The notes beneath the pieces are model-generated. The model was not told the DNA's origin. It searched no databases and saw only the letters and a list, made by a program, of their open reading frames with translations. Both the position numbers and the translations under genes were made by a program. From Lentimicrobiaceae bacterium (lineage in GTDB: Bacteria; Bacteroidota; Bacteroidia; Bacteroidales; Lentimicrobiaceae), in NCBI GenBank assembly GCA_020636745.1, contig JACJXH010000011.1:37826-101825 (forward strand): a DNA stretch of 64,000 nucleotides. The letters are read 5' to 3'. Within the stretch, counting starts at the first letter, position 1, and every line of letters begins with the position of its first letter. Below, one piece after another: positions 1-9,148 of this stretch.

Positions 1-259
1 CGGGAATTGATGGAACAAACTCTTCCACGGGAATTGACTTCTCTATGATAGAAATAACACTATCAGCCCTTGTATTAACCTCAGGCTTGTTGGTTAACAG
101 AAATTCGCTGACGGTAGGATATTTTATGAAAAGTTTTCCCAACTCAAAACCGCTTTCTCTACCTTCACCTTCGCGTATATAAGATTTACTTAAAAAGGTA
201 ACTGCCAGCAAAATACTGAGCGTAAAAAAGATAAATAAAACAATTTTTCTAGGGTTCAT
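1..259 (-). CDS. N-terminal fragment of an exported or membrane-anchored protein
   Basis: The minus strand is open from an ATG at 259 to the window edge, about 86 codons. The product begins with a short basic stretch and one hydrophobic segment (about residues 5-23), a signal peptide or N-terminal anchor. After it comes a soluble stretch containing GFELGKLFIKYPTVSEFL and then an acidic helix. The pattern of an N-terminal anchor followed by a Gly/Leu-Lys-Phe-Pro segment resembles the start of Bacteroidota SGNH/GDSL-type exported hydrolases. No catalytic motif lies inside the fragment, so this is only a suggestion. The rest of the gene is outside the window. Confidence 0.55.
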   Translation of the reverse strand, partial: MNPRKIVLFIFFTLSILLAVTFLSKSYIREGEGRESGFELGKLFIKYPTVSEFLLTNKPEVNTRADSVISIIEKSIPVEEFVPSIP

Positions 260-419
260 TCGAATTAAGGCAATCGGAATCAGTTAATTAAAAAACATTG
301 AAACCAGTATGACAAAAACATGCAAAGTACATTGATTCATTCAGTTCTGACATTAAAATCCATCATCCTTTGTGCAAATCGGATAAGCCTTCCCATCTTT
401 GCAATCATTCATGTGTTTA

Positions 420-917
420 TTAGTCATACAATTCCAGAAACTCCCATGTATTGCCAGTTGATTCCAGATATTTCATAAAATCATTAAAATTCAGCACAAG
501 TGACGCGGTATTGATATTGGGATGAAAACTGATTTTGGGAAGATTTTTCAGATTTTTATCCAAAAACAAATGCACATGATGGTCAATATCATGAATTAGT
601 CCAAAAGGAGAAACAGAGCCGGGTTTTAAACCAAGGTATTTCTCCATTCTTTGTTCAGAGGCAAAGCTAAGTTTTCCCTGCTTTAATCTCTTTTCCAAAT
701 CATGAATGGCCAATGTTTGTAAATGACTGAATATGACCAGATAGTGTTTATTTCCTTTATGATTGCGAAAAAACAGGTTTTTGCAATGGGTTGTTTCCTT
801 GATATCTTTCCAGAACTGCAGCGCAATTTCAATAGTTGGTGCTGGCGGGTGCTCGTAGTATTCAAAGGAAATCTTCAACTCGTCAAGTTTCCGGTAGAGT
901 AGGGGATCGCCATTCAT
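420..917 (-). CDS. YbaK/ProX-type aminoacyl-tRNA deacylase
   Basis: This 165-residue protein matches the free-standing prolyl-tRNA-synthetase-associated (YbaK/EbsC, ProX/PrdX) fold. That family hydrolyses mischarged tRNA, typically Ala-tRNA(Pro), in trans in the cytoplasm. Visible family signatures are the early EHPPAPTIEIA segment (about residues 22-32), CKNLFFRNHKGNKHYLVI (about 45-62), which holds the conserved lysine-containing strand, and the GSVSPFGLIHD turn (about 100-110), where the Gly-x-x-x-P-F-G motif shapes the editing pocket. Its length is normal for a stand-alone domain. It lies 73 bp downstream of gltX on the same strand, so co-transcription with another tRNA-charging gene is plausible. 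Substrate specificity is inferred from the family only. Confidence 0.88.
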   Translation of the reverse strand: MNGDPLLYRKLDELKISFEYYEHPPAPTIEIALQFWKDIKETTHCKNLFFRNHKGNKHYLVIFSHLQTLAIHDLEKRLKQGKLSFASEQRMEKYLGLKPGSVSPFGLIHDIDHHVHLFLDKNLKNLPKISFHPNINTASLVLNFNDFMKYLESTGNTWEFLELYD

Positions 918-990
918 AAGCCTATTTCTGATTTAATATATCAACACTTGTCAAAGACAAGCATGTTGGAATCAAAGAAACAACCACGCT

Positions 991-2511
991 TTATTTTATT
1001 GCATCTATTGCCTTGTGAATACGGTTAATCGCTTCATTTTTTCCAAGAACAGAAATGATAGCTGCAACACCCGGGCCGAAACTTCCTCCAACAAGAACAA
1101 GTCGTAATGTATTCATTACCATTCCCATTCCTAGTCCATTACTATGAATAAACTCCTTGATGGCCACTTCAAGTGCTTCAGCTGTAAAGTTGTCCTGTTT
1201 TTCAATCAATGACACCATTTGATGAAGCAGGGCAGGAGTTTCTGGCTTCCAGAATTTCTGGATTACTTTTTCGTCATATGTCTTTGGTTCAGTAAAGAAA
1301 AACCATGACTGTTCCCAGAGATCAGGAATCAAATTTGCGCGCTCTTTAATGAGAGGGCAAACACGAATGATTAATTCCCGCGAAGACTTTACGCCTTTAT
1401 CCTGAAGTATTTTTGCAAGCAAATCAGCCACTTTATCATCAGAAAGTGTTGATAAATAGTGATGATTGAACCATTTGGCCTTTTCGGGATCGAACTTGGA
1501 ACCTGATTTCCCTACGCGTTCAATTGAAAACAAATCAATAAGCTGATTCATACTAAGAATTTCCTGTTCTGTACCAGGATTCCAGCCCAGCAGCGCTAAC
1601 ATATTGATAAAAGCTTCGGGCAGGTAGCCGCTTTCGCGATAACCCGAAGAAATATCACCTGATTTTGGGTCAGTCCACCGAAGTGGGAAAACCGGAAATC
1701 CAAGCCTGTCTCCGTCACGTTTACTCAATTTACCATTGCCATCAGGTTTGAGTAATAAAGGTAAGTGGGCAAATTCAGGCATTTCTGCTTCCCAGCCAAA
1801 ATAACGATAGAGTAATACGTGTAGCGGGGCCGAAGGCAACCATTCTTCCCCACGGATAACATGTGAAATTTTCATCAGATAATCATCCACCACATTGGCC
1901 AGGTGGTATGTAGGCATCCCGTCTGATTTATATAAGACTTTATCGTCCAACAACTTAGAATCAACACTAACTAAGCCACGAATTAAATCCTGCACATGAA
2001 TGGTCTCATTATCGGGAATTTTAACGCGAATTACATATGGTGCTCCGGCGTCAAGCAGCTTAGCAACTTCATTTTCATCCAGGGTAAGCGAATTTTTAAG
2101 TCCCACGCGGGTTTGCGGCCCATATTGAAATGTCTCCTTCCGTGATTCATAGTCTTTGCGCAAGGCTTCAAGTTCATCAGGAGTATCAAATGCATAATAC
2201 GCTGTTCCGTTTTTGATAAGCTGTATGGCATATTGATGATAAATTTCCTTCCGATCGCTTTGGCGATAGGGTGCATGGGGCCCTCCCAGATGCACACCTT
2301 CATCAAAATGAATACCACTCCAGGCCAATGATTCTATGATATAATTTTCGGCTCCGGGTACAAACCTTGTTTGATCGGTATCTTCAATACGAAGAAGAAA
2401 TTTCCCATTATTCTTTCTGGCAAACAGATAGTTATACAAAGCAGTGCGCACACCACCAATGTGCAGTGGCCCGGTTGGGCTGGGTGCAAATCGTACACGA
2501 ATTTCTCTCAT
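991..2511 (-). CDS. gltX: glutamate--tRNA ligase
   Basis: This is a class I aminoacyl-tRNA synthetase of 506 residues, the usual bacterial GluRS length. It charges tRNA(Glu), and tRNA(Gln) if the organism uses the amidotransferase route. The HIGH-type motif PLHIGG is at residues 15-20 within APSPTGPLHIGGVRTALYN. The KMSKS-type loop is KLSKRDG at residues 261-267. The C-terminal third is the helical anticodon-binding region. The ATG at 2511 opens directly into the conserved IRVRFAPSPTG strand, which fixes the start. A TAnnTTTG promoter word lies 23 bp upstream of the start codon. The deacylase gene follows on the same strand. Confidence 0.97.
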   Translation of the reverse strand: MREIRVRFAPSPTGPLHIGGVRTALYNYLFARKNNGKFLLRIEDTDQTRFVPGAENYIIESLAWSGIHFDEGVHLGGPHAPYRQSDRKEIYHQYAIQLIKNGTAYYAFDTPDELEALRKDYESRKETFQYGPQTRVGLKNSLTLDENEVAKLLDAGAPYVIRVKIPDNETIHVQDLIRGLVSVDSKLLDDKVLYKSDGMPTYHLANVVDDYLMKISHVIRGEEWLPSAPLHVLLYRYFGWEAEMPEFAHLPLLLKPDGNGKLSKRDGDRLGFPVFPLRWTDPKSGDISSGYRESGYLPEAFINMLALLGWNPGTEQEILSMNQLIDLFSIERVGKSGSKFDPEKAKWFNHHYLSTLSDDKVADLLAKILQDKGVKSSRELIIRVCPLIKERANLIPDLWEQSWFFFTEPKTYDEKVIQKFWKPETPALLHQMVSLIEKQDNFTAEALEVAIKEFIHSNGLGMGMVMNTLRLVLVGGSFGPGVAAIISVLGKNEAINRIHKAIDAIK

Positions 2512-2533
2512 TTTTGCATTTTCTTAAGCGCTG

Positions 2534-2541
2534 CAAAGATA
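2534..2541 (-). promoter_or_regulatory. candidate -7 promoter element of gltX
   Basis: Read on the minus strand this is TATCTTTG, an exact match to the Bacteroidota -7 consensus TAnnTTTG, 22 bp before the gltX ATG. A TTTG word that could serve as the -33 element lies 23 bp further upstream (2565-2568), slightly more than the usual 19-21 bp. The identification rests on pattern and position only. Confidence 0.4.
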
Positions 2542-2642
2542 GTAAAACAGACTTTGTTTGAATGCAAATAACTATGGTATCGGAGATATCTGGTAATGCA
2601 GGCATTTTGAAATTATTAACATTCAGATAAATCAAATTAATG

Positions 2643-2650
2643 TAACTTTG
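2643..2650 (+). promoter_or_regulatory. candidate -7 promoter element of the cyclase gene
   Basis: TAACTTTG matches TAnnTTTG exactly and lies 53 bp upstream of the cyclase ATG at 2704, in the divergent gap with gltX. No well-spaced TTTG -33 element is visible, so the call is weak. Confidence 0.35.
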
Positions 2651-2703
2651 TAAAGATAGCGGCGTTAAATAAAAATACAGGTGCTACTTTTCAGTTTTAA
2701 AAT

Positions 2704-4887
2704 ATGAAACCCACCAAGCTTCCCAGAAATAAAATCCCAAAATATCATATAGGCAGAATTTTTCTTTTTCCAATTCTGCTCTATCTGATGCTGGTTTTCC
2801 CTGTTTTAGGGTTTATGCTGCTTAAAAGTTTTCCTGAACTTAAGGATAAAAATGTTTTTAAAAATGTGGTTGAAGTTGATTCAACAGGCTTGAGGAGCCA
2901 TACCGGAGAAGCAGAAAAAACAGCAGCCCAATTTAAAGCGGGATATAAAACAGGACTTGATTTGGGCAAAGCAATGGCTCAATCAAACAGTGACAGTATT
3001 TTACGAATTGCAGATAGTATTCAACGAACAATAGAAACATCTGCAACCGATTCATTATCAGACCTCAATATTACTATAGGAAATGGGAAAAAGGGCACCT
3101 CTTCTGCTTTTTCAAGCTCCATCTCCTCGATGTTTAAATTTGTCATGTTGTTGAGTACTCTTGCCGGATTTGCATTCAATTTACCTTACAAAAGGTACTT
3201 TAGACGAAAACGAAAAGGCAAGGTAATTTCTCCAAAGTTATATCGCTATTGCAGAAGGTTTTTATTATTTACCCCTATCATCAATAGTGGTATTGTTTTG
3301 CTTGCTTTTAGCATTGTGCATGGTATAATGATATATCAATTGCAATCACCATCCGTATTTTCTGATGAATTAGGCCGGCGAATGTTCTCAAATTATCTAT
3401 TTATTTCGCTCGTAGCTTCACTTCTAACAGTACTATTTATCTTTTTCTGGCAAAAACACAGGGTTCACATTCGTTATATCGAACATATTTTTACCCGTGA
3501 AGAGCTACAAAAGAGAATATTTGGCAGGAATGCTGGCAAAATCCGCAGCCGGCTTTACATTGCCAGTGCCATGACCACCCTGCTTCCGCTTACCATTGTT
3601 ATGCTGTATCTGGTATTAAGTCTCACACCCATAAAAGACATGGGCCCTGTTGGACAGGACGAAATGCGCATTATGCTGGGCCGGCTGGTCAATATATTGG
3701 GGCCTGATGTTGATTTAAGCAGCAAATCCGACTTTGCTAACTTATACTATATCAGCGCATTGGACAATACTTTAATGTTTGGAGGAATCTTTAGTGGAAT
3801 ATTTGTATCATTCATTTATATCCTGTTTTTTGTAAACTGGTCGACTGCTGATATTGTAAGACCTGTTAATGAACTGGTTGAAAGTATGCGCAAAACAGGT
3901 GAAGGAATGCTCGACAATTATACCATTGTGAGAACAAATGATGAAATAGGGGTGATGTCGGAAGGTTATAATATGATGACATCGCGACTACGTGAATACA
4001 TATTCAGAATTTCACAAATGAATGAAGCATATAGCCGTTTTGTACCTAACCAGTTTCTTGAATTCCTGGGAAAAGAAGACTTTGTTGATATTCAATTAGG
4101 CGATCAGGTTCAAAAAGAAATGACAGTAATGTTCTCAGATATCCGCGGATTTACTGAACTTTCAGAGGATATGACTCCTAAAGAAAATTTTGACTTTATC
4201 AATCATTATCTCGGGTACATGGAGCCAGTAATAAGAAAGAACAATGGCTTTATTGACAAATTTATCGGAGACTCCATTATGGCACTTTTTCATGAAAAAG
4301 TGGATGATGCCATTGATGCGGCTATTGAAATGCGTCATACACTTTCAAGATTTAATCTTGACAGAATTGATCAGGGAAAACCAACTATCGATTCGGGTAT
4401 TGGAATTCATACTGGTAATCTCATGCTTGGGGTAGTAGGAGGGGAGGGAAGAATGGACGGAACCGTAATTTCCGATGCTGTTAACCTTGCTTCAAGACTT
4501 GAAGGACTTTCAAAAATTTACAGAACTTCGATCATTATGAGTGAAGATACTCTTATTAAACTCGAAAATCCTGAAAAATACAATTTTCGTTTCCTCGATA
4601 TAGCCCGCGTAAAGGGCAAAAAAGAGGCCGTATATGTGTTCGAAGTTCTAGACGGCGACCCTGACGAGATAAAATCACTGAAAATAGAGACTAAGTCACT
4701 GTTTGGCAACGGAATAGACCATTATAAAAATAAACGGTTTGAGGAGGCACTAAAAGTGTTTAGCGACATTGTTAAGATAAACCAGTCGGATTCTGTTGCA
4801 GCTTTCTATGTTAATCGCTGCAAAAATAATATTCAGAAAGGTATTCCCGATGACTGGAACGGAATTGAAGTTTTCGATGCTAAGTAG
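2704..4887 (+). CDS. membrane class III adenylate cyclase with HAMP and TPR-like tail
   Basis: This 727-residue protein should make cAMP at the inner face of the cytoplasmic membrane. The N-terminal half carries about six hydrophobic segments (near residues 20-40, 140-160, 195-215, 230-250, 290-310 and 355-380). A HAMP-like linker starting at IVRPVNELVESM follows, then a class III catalytic domain (about 460-650). The metal-binding aspartates are in FSDIRGFTEL and FIGDSIMALF. The adenine-selecting Lys (in IDKFIGD) and Asp (in RMDGTVISD) are both present, as is the NLASRLE segment with the transition-state Asn and Arg, so it should be active on ATP. The last 70 residues resemble a single TPR. 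The region between the membrane segments is a probable sensor. No cAMP-receptor gene is adjacent. Confidence 0.9.
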   Translation: MKPTKLPRNKIPKYHIGRIFLFPILLYLMLVFPVLGFMLLKSFPELKDKNVFKNVVEVDSTGLRSHTGEAEKTAAQFKAGYKTGLDLGKAMAQSNSDSILRIADSIQRTIETSATDSLSDLNITIGNGKKGTSSAFSSSISSMFKFVMLLSTLAGFAFNLPYKRYFRRKRKGKVISPKLYRYCRRFLLFTPIINSGIVLLAFSIVHGIMIYQLQSPSVFSDELGRRMFSNYLFISLVASLLTVLFIFFWQKHRVHIRYIEHIFTREELQKRIFGRNAGKIRSRLYIASAMTTLLPLTIVMLYLVLSLTPIKDMGPVGQDEMRIMLGRLVNILGPDVDLSSKSDFANLYYISALDNTLMFGGIFSGIFVSFIYILFFVNWSTADIVRPVNELVESMRKTGEGMLDNYTIVRTNDEIGVMSEGYNMMTSRLREYIFRISQMNEAYSRFVPNQFLEFLGKEDFVDIQLGDQVQKEMTVMFSDIRGFTELSEDMTPKENFDFINHYLGYMEPVIRKNNGFIDKFIGDSIMALFHEKVDDAIDAAIEMRHTLSRFNLDRIDQGKPTIDSGIGIHTGNLMLGVVGGEGRMDGTVISDAVNLASRLEGLSKIYRTSIIMSEDTLIKLENPEKYNFRFLDIARVKGKKEAVYVFEVLDGDPDEIKSLKIETKSLFGNGIDHYKNKRFEEALKVFSDIVKINQSDSVAAFYVNRCKNNIQKGIPDDWNGIEVFDAK

Positions 4888-5035
4888 TTTCGGTTACCCA
4901 TTTTTCGATCTCCCGGCTCCTTTCTTTCTTAATATTACTTGTCAAACATTCATAAACTTTGTTTAAGCAATATTAAAACTCTACAAACAGCTCACAAGAA
5001 ACAGTTATTCAACTTTCTTCCAAACTATTTCAATA

Positions 5036-8000
5036 ATGAATGACAATTATCATATTCTGATTGATAAGCTGGACGCGTTTATCAGAAAATATTATACCAA
5101 CCAGTTGATAAAAGGAGGCCTGTATTCCATAGCCTTACTGGGATCATTTTTCCTTATTTTCACTTTTTTGGAATCATTGGCCTGGTTTCCGCCTCTTGTC
5201 AGATCGATCCTGTTTTTCAGTTATATCGCTGGTGCCTTGTTTATTATAACCTGGTTTGTTATAATTCCCATCTTGAAGCTTTATAAAGCAGGTCCGCGCA
5301 TTTCTCATGCCATGGCGGCTCAAATCATTGGTAAACATTTCTCAGAAGTTAAGGATACACTCCTTAATACACTGCAGCTCAATTCATTAATAGATTCTGA
5401 CGAAAAAAATAAGGACCTGATAATAGCAAGCATAAATCAAAAAGCTGAAAGTCTCAAACCCATTCCCTTTGTATCAGCCATTGATTTAAAGAAAAACTCC
5501 AAATATCTTTACTTTGCAGCACCACCACTCTTTATACTTATCGCCTTTCTTTTTATTGCACCAACCAAAATAACTGAACCATCAACCAGGCTTCTTCATT
5601 ACTCCACACCTTTCGAAAAACCACTTCCATTTTCCATTAACATTACAAATAAAAATCTGCAAGCAGTTCAGTTAGAAGACTTTACAATAAATATCAGATT
5701 ATCAGGAGAGGAACTTCCCAATCAGGTATCAATTCTTTTAGATGGAATTGAGTACCGGATGGAAGCATCTGATAAGCTCAACTATTCATACACATTCCGT
5801 AAGCTTCAAACAACACAGCATTTTAGCTTCATCGCAGCCGGTTTCCAAACGAATGATTATGAACTTAAAGTATTGCCAAGGCCTATTATTTTAAATTTTG
5901 ATCTTGAATTAATTTATCCACCGTACACTGGAAAAAAAAGTGAACTGCTCACAAACACAGGAGATGTTATTATACCACAGGGAACCAGCATTTTATGGAA
6001 ATATTATACCCGTGATACCCGTTCACTTGACTTCAGATTTGGAAATACGCTTGAAACACTTAAGTCTTCAGCCTCCAATACCATTACAGTTTCGCGCCGG
6101 TTAATGCAACCCGTTTCCTATTCGGTTACTATCGAAAATGAATATATGAAAGGGGCTGATTCCATGTCGTTTTTCATTAATGTACTTCCAGATTTATATC
6201 CAGTTATTAATGTTGAAGAATTTCATGATTCAATTTATGATAACAGGCTGTATTTCCGTGGACTATTAAAGGACGATTATGGTTTTCGCAATCTTGAATT
6301 CAGATTGGCCAGAAAAAATGCAAACGGAGAGCCTTCGGCAGAAGTTTCAATGCCAATAGACATCCAAAAGGCTAATTTGCAACAGCAATTTTATTACTAT
6401 TTCGACATTTCGTCTGCCGGTTTAAAGCCGGGTGAAGAAGTTGAATATTATTTCCAGGTATGGGACAATGATGGTGTGAACGGGAGCAAATCTTCCAGAT
6501 CTCAAAGAATGTCATTTAAAATTCCGACACTTGAGGAGATTGAGACCATGGTAAGTAAAAACCAGGAAAATGTTAAAAATGAATTAGAAAAGGGCATTCA
6601 GGAAGCAAAAAAGATTCAAAAAGACATTGACCAGCTTACTAAAGACCTATTTGACAAGAAAAACCTGAATTATCAGGAAAAAAAGAAAATACAGGACCTG
6701 CTCGACAGGCAGAAAAACCTGCAAAATCAGGTTAATGAACTTAAAAAACAAAATAAAGAATCAAATCTGAAAGAATCACAATACAAAGAATTGAATCAGG
6801 AAATTGTTGAAAAGCAGCAGCAATTGGAAAAACTATTCAATGAGATTATGACCGATGAAATGCGTAAGCTTTTTGATGAACTTCAAAAAATGATGGAGAA
6901 TCTTGATAAAGATAAGCTAAACGAAGTGATGGAAAAGATGAAGTTTAATGCTGAAGATATGGAAAAATCGCTCGATAGAAATCTTGAACTCTTCAAACAA
7001 CTTGAATTTGACAAAAAACTTACTGAAACCATCGAAAAGTTAAAGCAATTGTCGGATGAGCAGGAAAAACTATCTGAAAAATCGGCAGGTGCAGACAAAA
7101 AAGACCTTGATAACCTTACCGAGAAGCAGGAATCAATCAATAAGGAGTTTGAGCAAATTAAAAAAGACCTGAAAGACCTGAAAGAAAAAAATGAAAAGCT
7201 GGAAGATCCAAACAACTATAAAAACCCCGAACAGCAGCAGGAAGATATCCAGAAAGAACTGAACGATTCTGAAAAAAATCTGAAGGAAAGCAAATCGAAG
7301 AAAGCTTCTGACAGTCAAAAAAAGGCTTCGGAGAAGATGGGCGAATTAAGTGAAATGCTTTTTCAGATGCAACAGGAAATGGAGGAGGAATCGATGGGAG
7401 AAGACATTGAATCCTTGCGTGCCATTCTTGAAAATTTGGTAAGGATTTCGTTCGATCAGGAAGAACTCATCAATAAGCTTGGTCAACTTCAAAGAAACGA
7501 TCCGCAATTTAACAAAGTAGTAGAATTACAAAAAGGCATACAAGACAACCTGCAGATGGTTGAAGACTCACTATATGCACTCAGCAAGCGCCAACCAATG
7601 ATTGAATCGATAGTAAACCGTGAAATTTCAACCATAAATGACAATGTTGGACAATCATTGGATGCATTAAACAGCCGCGCGATTTCTTCAGCCATGGGCA
7701 AACAACAGTATGTGATGACCTCGGTAAACAATCTGGCACTGCTTTTAGCCGAATCAATGAAAGAAATGAAGCAAAATATGTCGATGAAATCTTCATCAAA
7801 ATCAGGCAAAAGTTGTCCAAATCCAGGTTCAGGGAAACCATCAATGAAGTCGATGAGACAAATGCAGGAAAAGCTGAACCAACAGATGGAAGCCATGAAA
7901 AAAAGTTTGAAAGAAGGCAAAGGAGAGAAAGGCAAAAGCGGACAAGGTTCAATGAGCGAACAACTCGCCAGAATGGCCGCTCAACAGGAATCATTGCGAA

Positions 8001-8398
8001 AGCAGATGCAGGAATATCGCGATCAACTGCAAAAAGAGGGCATTTTGTCGGAAAAGGGCCTGAACAAAATGTTACAAGACATGGAGCAAACGGAAACAGA
8101 TCTTGTAAATAAGATACTGAACCAGGAAACCATGCAAAGGCAACAGGAAATTCTTACCCGATTATTGGAATCAGAAAAGGCAGAATTGAAGCGCGATCAG
8201 GAAGAACGACGCGAATCAAACCAGGGCCGCGATTTACCGAAACCTGACCCAGCCAAATACTTTGAGAATCCGGCTCTGCCAGTGCGTGAAACAGAGCTAT
8301 TACGAACCATTCCTCCAACTTTACGCGATTATTACCGCAATAAGGTAAATGAGTATTTTCTGAATATCCCGGGCACAGGGTCTATAAAAAGCAACTAA
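5036..8398 (+). CDS. DUF4175 family membrane/coiled-coil protein
   Basis: The 1,120-residue product matches the large DUF4175 proteins of Bacteroidota, whose biochemical function is unknown. Three hydrophobic segments near the N-terminus (about residues 26-45, 52-75 and 158-175) anchor it in the membrane. Next comes a beta-rich region (about 190-490), then a very long charged coiled coil rich in Lys, Glu and Gln (about 500-800 and 900-1060). The coiled coil is interrupted by a Ser/Lys/Gly-rich stretch around residue 925, and a short conserved-looking end contains RDYYRNKVNEYF. The ATG at 5036 is the first in-frame start. The gene ends at an intrinsic terminator, so it probably forms its own unit. 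Confidence 0.85.
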   Translation: MNDNYHILIDKLDAFIRKYYTNQLIKGGLYSIALLGSFFLIFTFLESLAWFPPLVRSILFFSYIAGALFIITWFVIIPILKLYKAGPRISHAMAAQIIGKHFSEVKDTLLNTLQLNSLIDSDEKNKDLIIASINQKAESLKPIPFVSAIDLKKNSKYLYFAAPPLFILIAFLFIAPTKITEPSTRLLHYSTPFEKPLPFSINITNKNLQAVQLEDFTINIRLSGEELPNQVSILLDGIEYRMEASDKLNYSYTFRKLQTTQHFSFIAAGFQTNDYELKVLPRPIILNFDLELIYPPYTGKKSELLTNTGDVIIPQGTSILWKYYTRDTRSLDFRFGNTLETLKSSASNTITVSRRLMQPVSYSVTIENEYMKGADSMSFFINVLPDLYPVINVEEFHDSIYDNRLYFRGLLKDDYGFRNLEFRLARKNANGEPSAEVSMPIDIQKANLQQQFYYYFDISSAGLKPGEEVEYYFQVWDNDGVNGSKSSRSQRMSFKIPTLEEIETMVSKNQENVKNELEKGIQEAKKIQKDIDQLTKDLFDKKNLNYQEKKKIQDLLDRQKNLQNQVNELKKQNKESNLKESQYKELNQEIVEKQQQLEKLFNEIMTDEMRKLFDELQKMMENLDKDKLNEVMEKMKFNAEDMEKSLDRNLELFKQLEFDKKLTETIEKLKQLSDEQEKLSEKSAGADKKDLDNLTEKQESINKEFEQIKKDLKDLKEKNEKLEDPNNYKNPEQQQEDIQKELNDSEKNLKESKSKKASDSQKKASEKMGELSEMLFQMQQEMEEESMGEDIESLRAILENLVRISFDQEELINKLGQLQRNDPQFNKVVELQKGIQDNLQMVEDSLYALSKRQPMIESIVNREISTINDNVGQSLDALNSRAISSAMGKQQYVMTSVNNLALLLAESMKEMKQNMSMKSSSKSGKSCPNPGSGKPSMKSMRQMQEKLNQQMEAMKKSLKEGKGEKGKSGQGSMSEQLARMAAQQESLRKQMQEYRDQLQKEGILSEKGLNKMLQDMEQTETDLVNKILNQETMQRQQEILTRLLESEKAELKRDQEERRESNQGRDLPKPDPAKYFENPALPVRETELLRTIPPTLRDYYRNKVNEYFLNIPGTGSIKSN

Positions 8399-8427
8399 CA
8401 TCATTTACATATCATTCTAATCAATAC

Positions 8428-8454
8428 AATCCGGCTCATGGCCGGATTTTTTTT
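8428..8454 (+). terminator. intrinsic terminator after the DUF4175 gene
   Basis: A perfect 8-bp stem (AATCCGGC with GCCGGATT) closes a 5-nt loop and runs into eight T residues. It starts 30 bp after the stop codon. Confidence 0.88.
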
Positions 8455-8548
8455 GCCACAAACCTCAGCACAACACCATAACACAAATTAAGAAAATCAA
8501 AGCATAAAAGCCAATCACCTGCCTATGGCAATGCATGCAGGAAAGAAT

Positions 8549-8556
8549 TACCTTTG
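8549..8556 (+). promoter_or_regulatory. candidate -7 promoter element of ybeY
   Basis: TACCTTTG matches TAnnTTTG and ends 27 bp before the ATG at 8584. An in-frame TTG at 8554 lies inside this element, which argues against using that TTG as the start codon. Confidence 0.42.
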
Positions 8557-8583
8557 CAACTTCAAAATAAAACTCTTGCTCAT

Positions 8584-9000
8584 ATGATCAATTTCTTCAA
8601 CGAAGACATCTCTTTCACACTAAAGAATAAAAGGAAAACCAAAGCCTGGCTATCAGATTCAATCAAAAGAGAGAATTACAACACTGGCGACATTTCATTT
8701 ATTTTCTGCAGTGATGATTTTTTACACAAGATGAATGTTCAATATTTGAATCATGACACCCTAACGGATGTAATCACATTTGACTATAGTGAAGATAAAA
8801 TGATTTCGGGCGACATTTTCATCAGCATACCACGGGTAAAAGACAATGCTGTTGAATTTGAAAAGAAGTTCTCTGACGAACTTAATCGAGTGATGGTTCA
8901 TGGCATAATGCATCTTTGCGGATACAAAGACAAAACAAAAAAAGACGCAGCCCATATGCGCTTAAAAGAGGAAGAACACCTGGCCCATATCCCATCCTGA
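8584..9000 (+). CDS. ybeY: endoribonuclease YbeY (rRNA maturation factor)
   Basis: YbeY is a metal-dependent single-strand endoribonuclease used in 16S rRNA 3'-end maturation and ribosome quality control. From the ATG at 8584 the product has 138 residues, typical of the family, and begins MINFFNEDI as many relatives do. YLNHDTLTDVITFDY and the GDIFISIPRV strand are conserved. The metal site reads HGIMHLCGYKDK: two of the three usual histidines are present, while the position normally held by the third is in a Lys-Asp-Lys sequence, a variant I recall from Bacteroidota homologues. A longer frame from TTG 8554 would add 10 residues but overlaps a promoter-like element. Confidence 0.92.
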   Translation: MINFFNEDISFTLKNKRKTKAWLSDSIKRENYNTGDISFIFCSDDFLHKMNVQYLNHDTLTDVITFDYSEDKMISGDIFISIPRVKDNAVEFEKKFSDELNRVMVHGIMHLCGYKDKTKKDAAHMRLKEEEHLAHIPS

Positions 9001-9032
9001 AAGCAATTAGAAAATTGGCTTCTAATATTTCG

Positions 9033-9040
9033 TAATTTTG
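9033..9040 (+). promoter_or_regulatory. candidate -7 promoter element of mnmG
   Basis: TAATTTTG matches TAnnTTTG in the 148-bp gap between ybeY and mnmG. It would give a leader of roughly 100 nt that includes a 28-codon ORF and the parS-like site. No clear -33 element is seen. Confidence 0.35.
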
Positions 9041-9061
9041 CAATCCATTCAAACAGCAACA

Positions 9062-9148
9062 ATGGGTTGCATTTTTTGTTATTCATACCTGCTACTGATT
9101 TTGACGAATGCTATTTTTACTATGTTCCACGTGAAACAACAAGTGTAA
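9062..9148 (+). CDS. possible 28-residue leader peptide abutting mnmG
   Basis: An ATG-started ORF of 28 codons has a TAA at 9146-9148 directly against the mnmG ATG at 9149. The peptide is hydrophobic in the middle (SYLLLILTNAIF) and ends FHVKQQV, the last part encoded by the parS-like site. The contiguous stop/start arrangement would suit translational coupling. I know of no family for it, and an ORF this short can arise by chance. Confidence 0.2.
   Translation: MGCIFCYSYLLLILTNAIFTMFHVKQQV
9123..9138 (+). promoter_or_regulatory. parS: parS-like ParB-binding site, left copy
   Basis: TGTTCCACGTGAAACA matches the bacterial parS consensus TGTTNCACGTGAAACA at every defined position. It ends 10 bp before the mnmG start codon. 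Its exact reverse complement occurs at 11044-11059, on the other side of mnmG. ParB-CTP clamps load at such sites to organise and segregate newly replicated origins, and parS sites commonly lie near oriC. No parA or parB gene is in the window. Confidence 0.82.

Noticed and set aside
7489..7994. Overlapping minus-strand ORFs of about 140 codons within the DUF4175 gene
   Set aside because: They are antisense shadows of the Lys/Glu/Gln-rich coiled coil, rich in Phe, Leu and Ser, with no start context or family resemblance.
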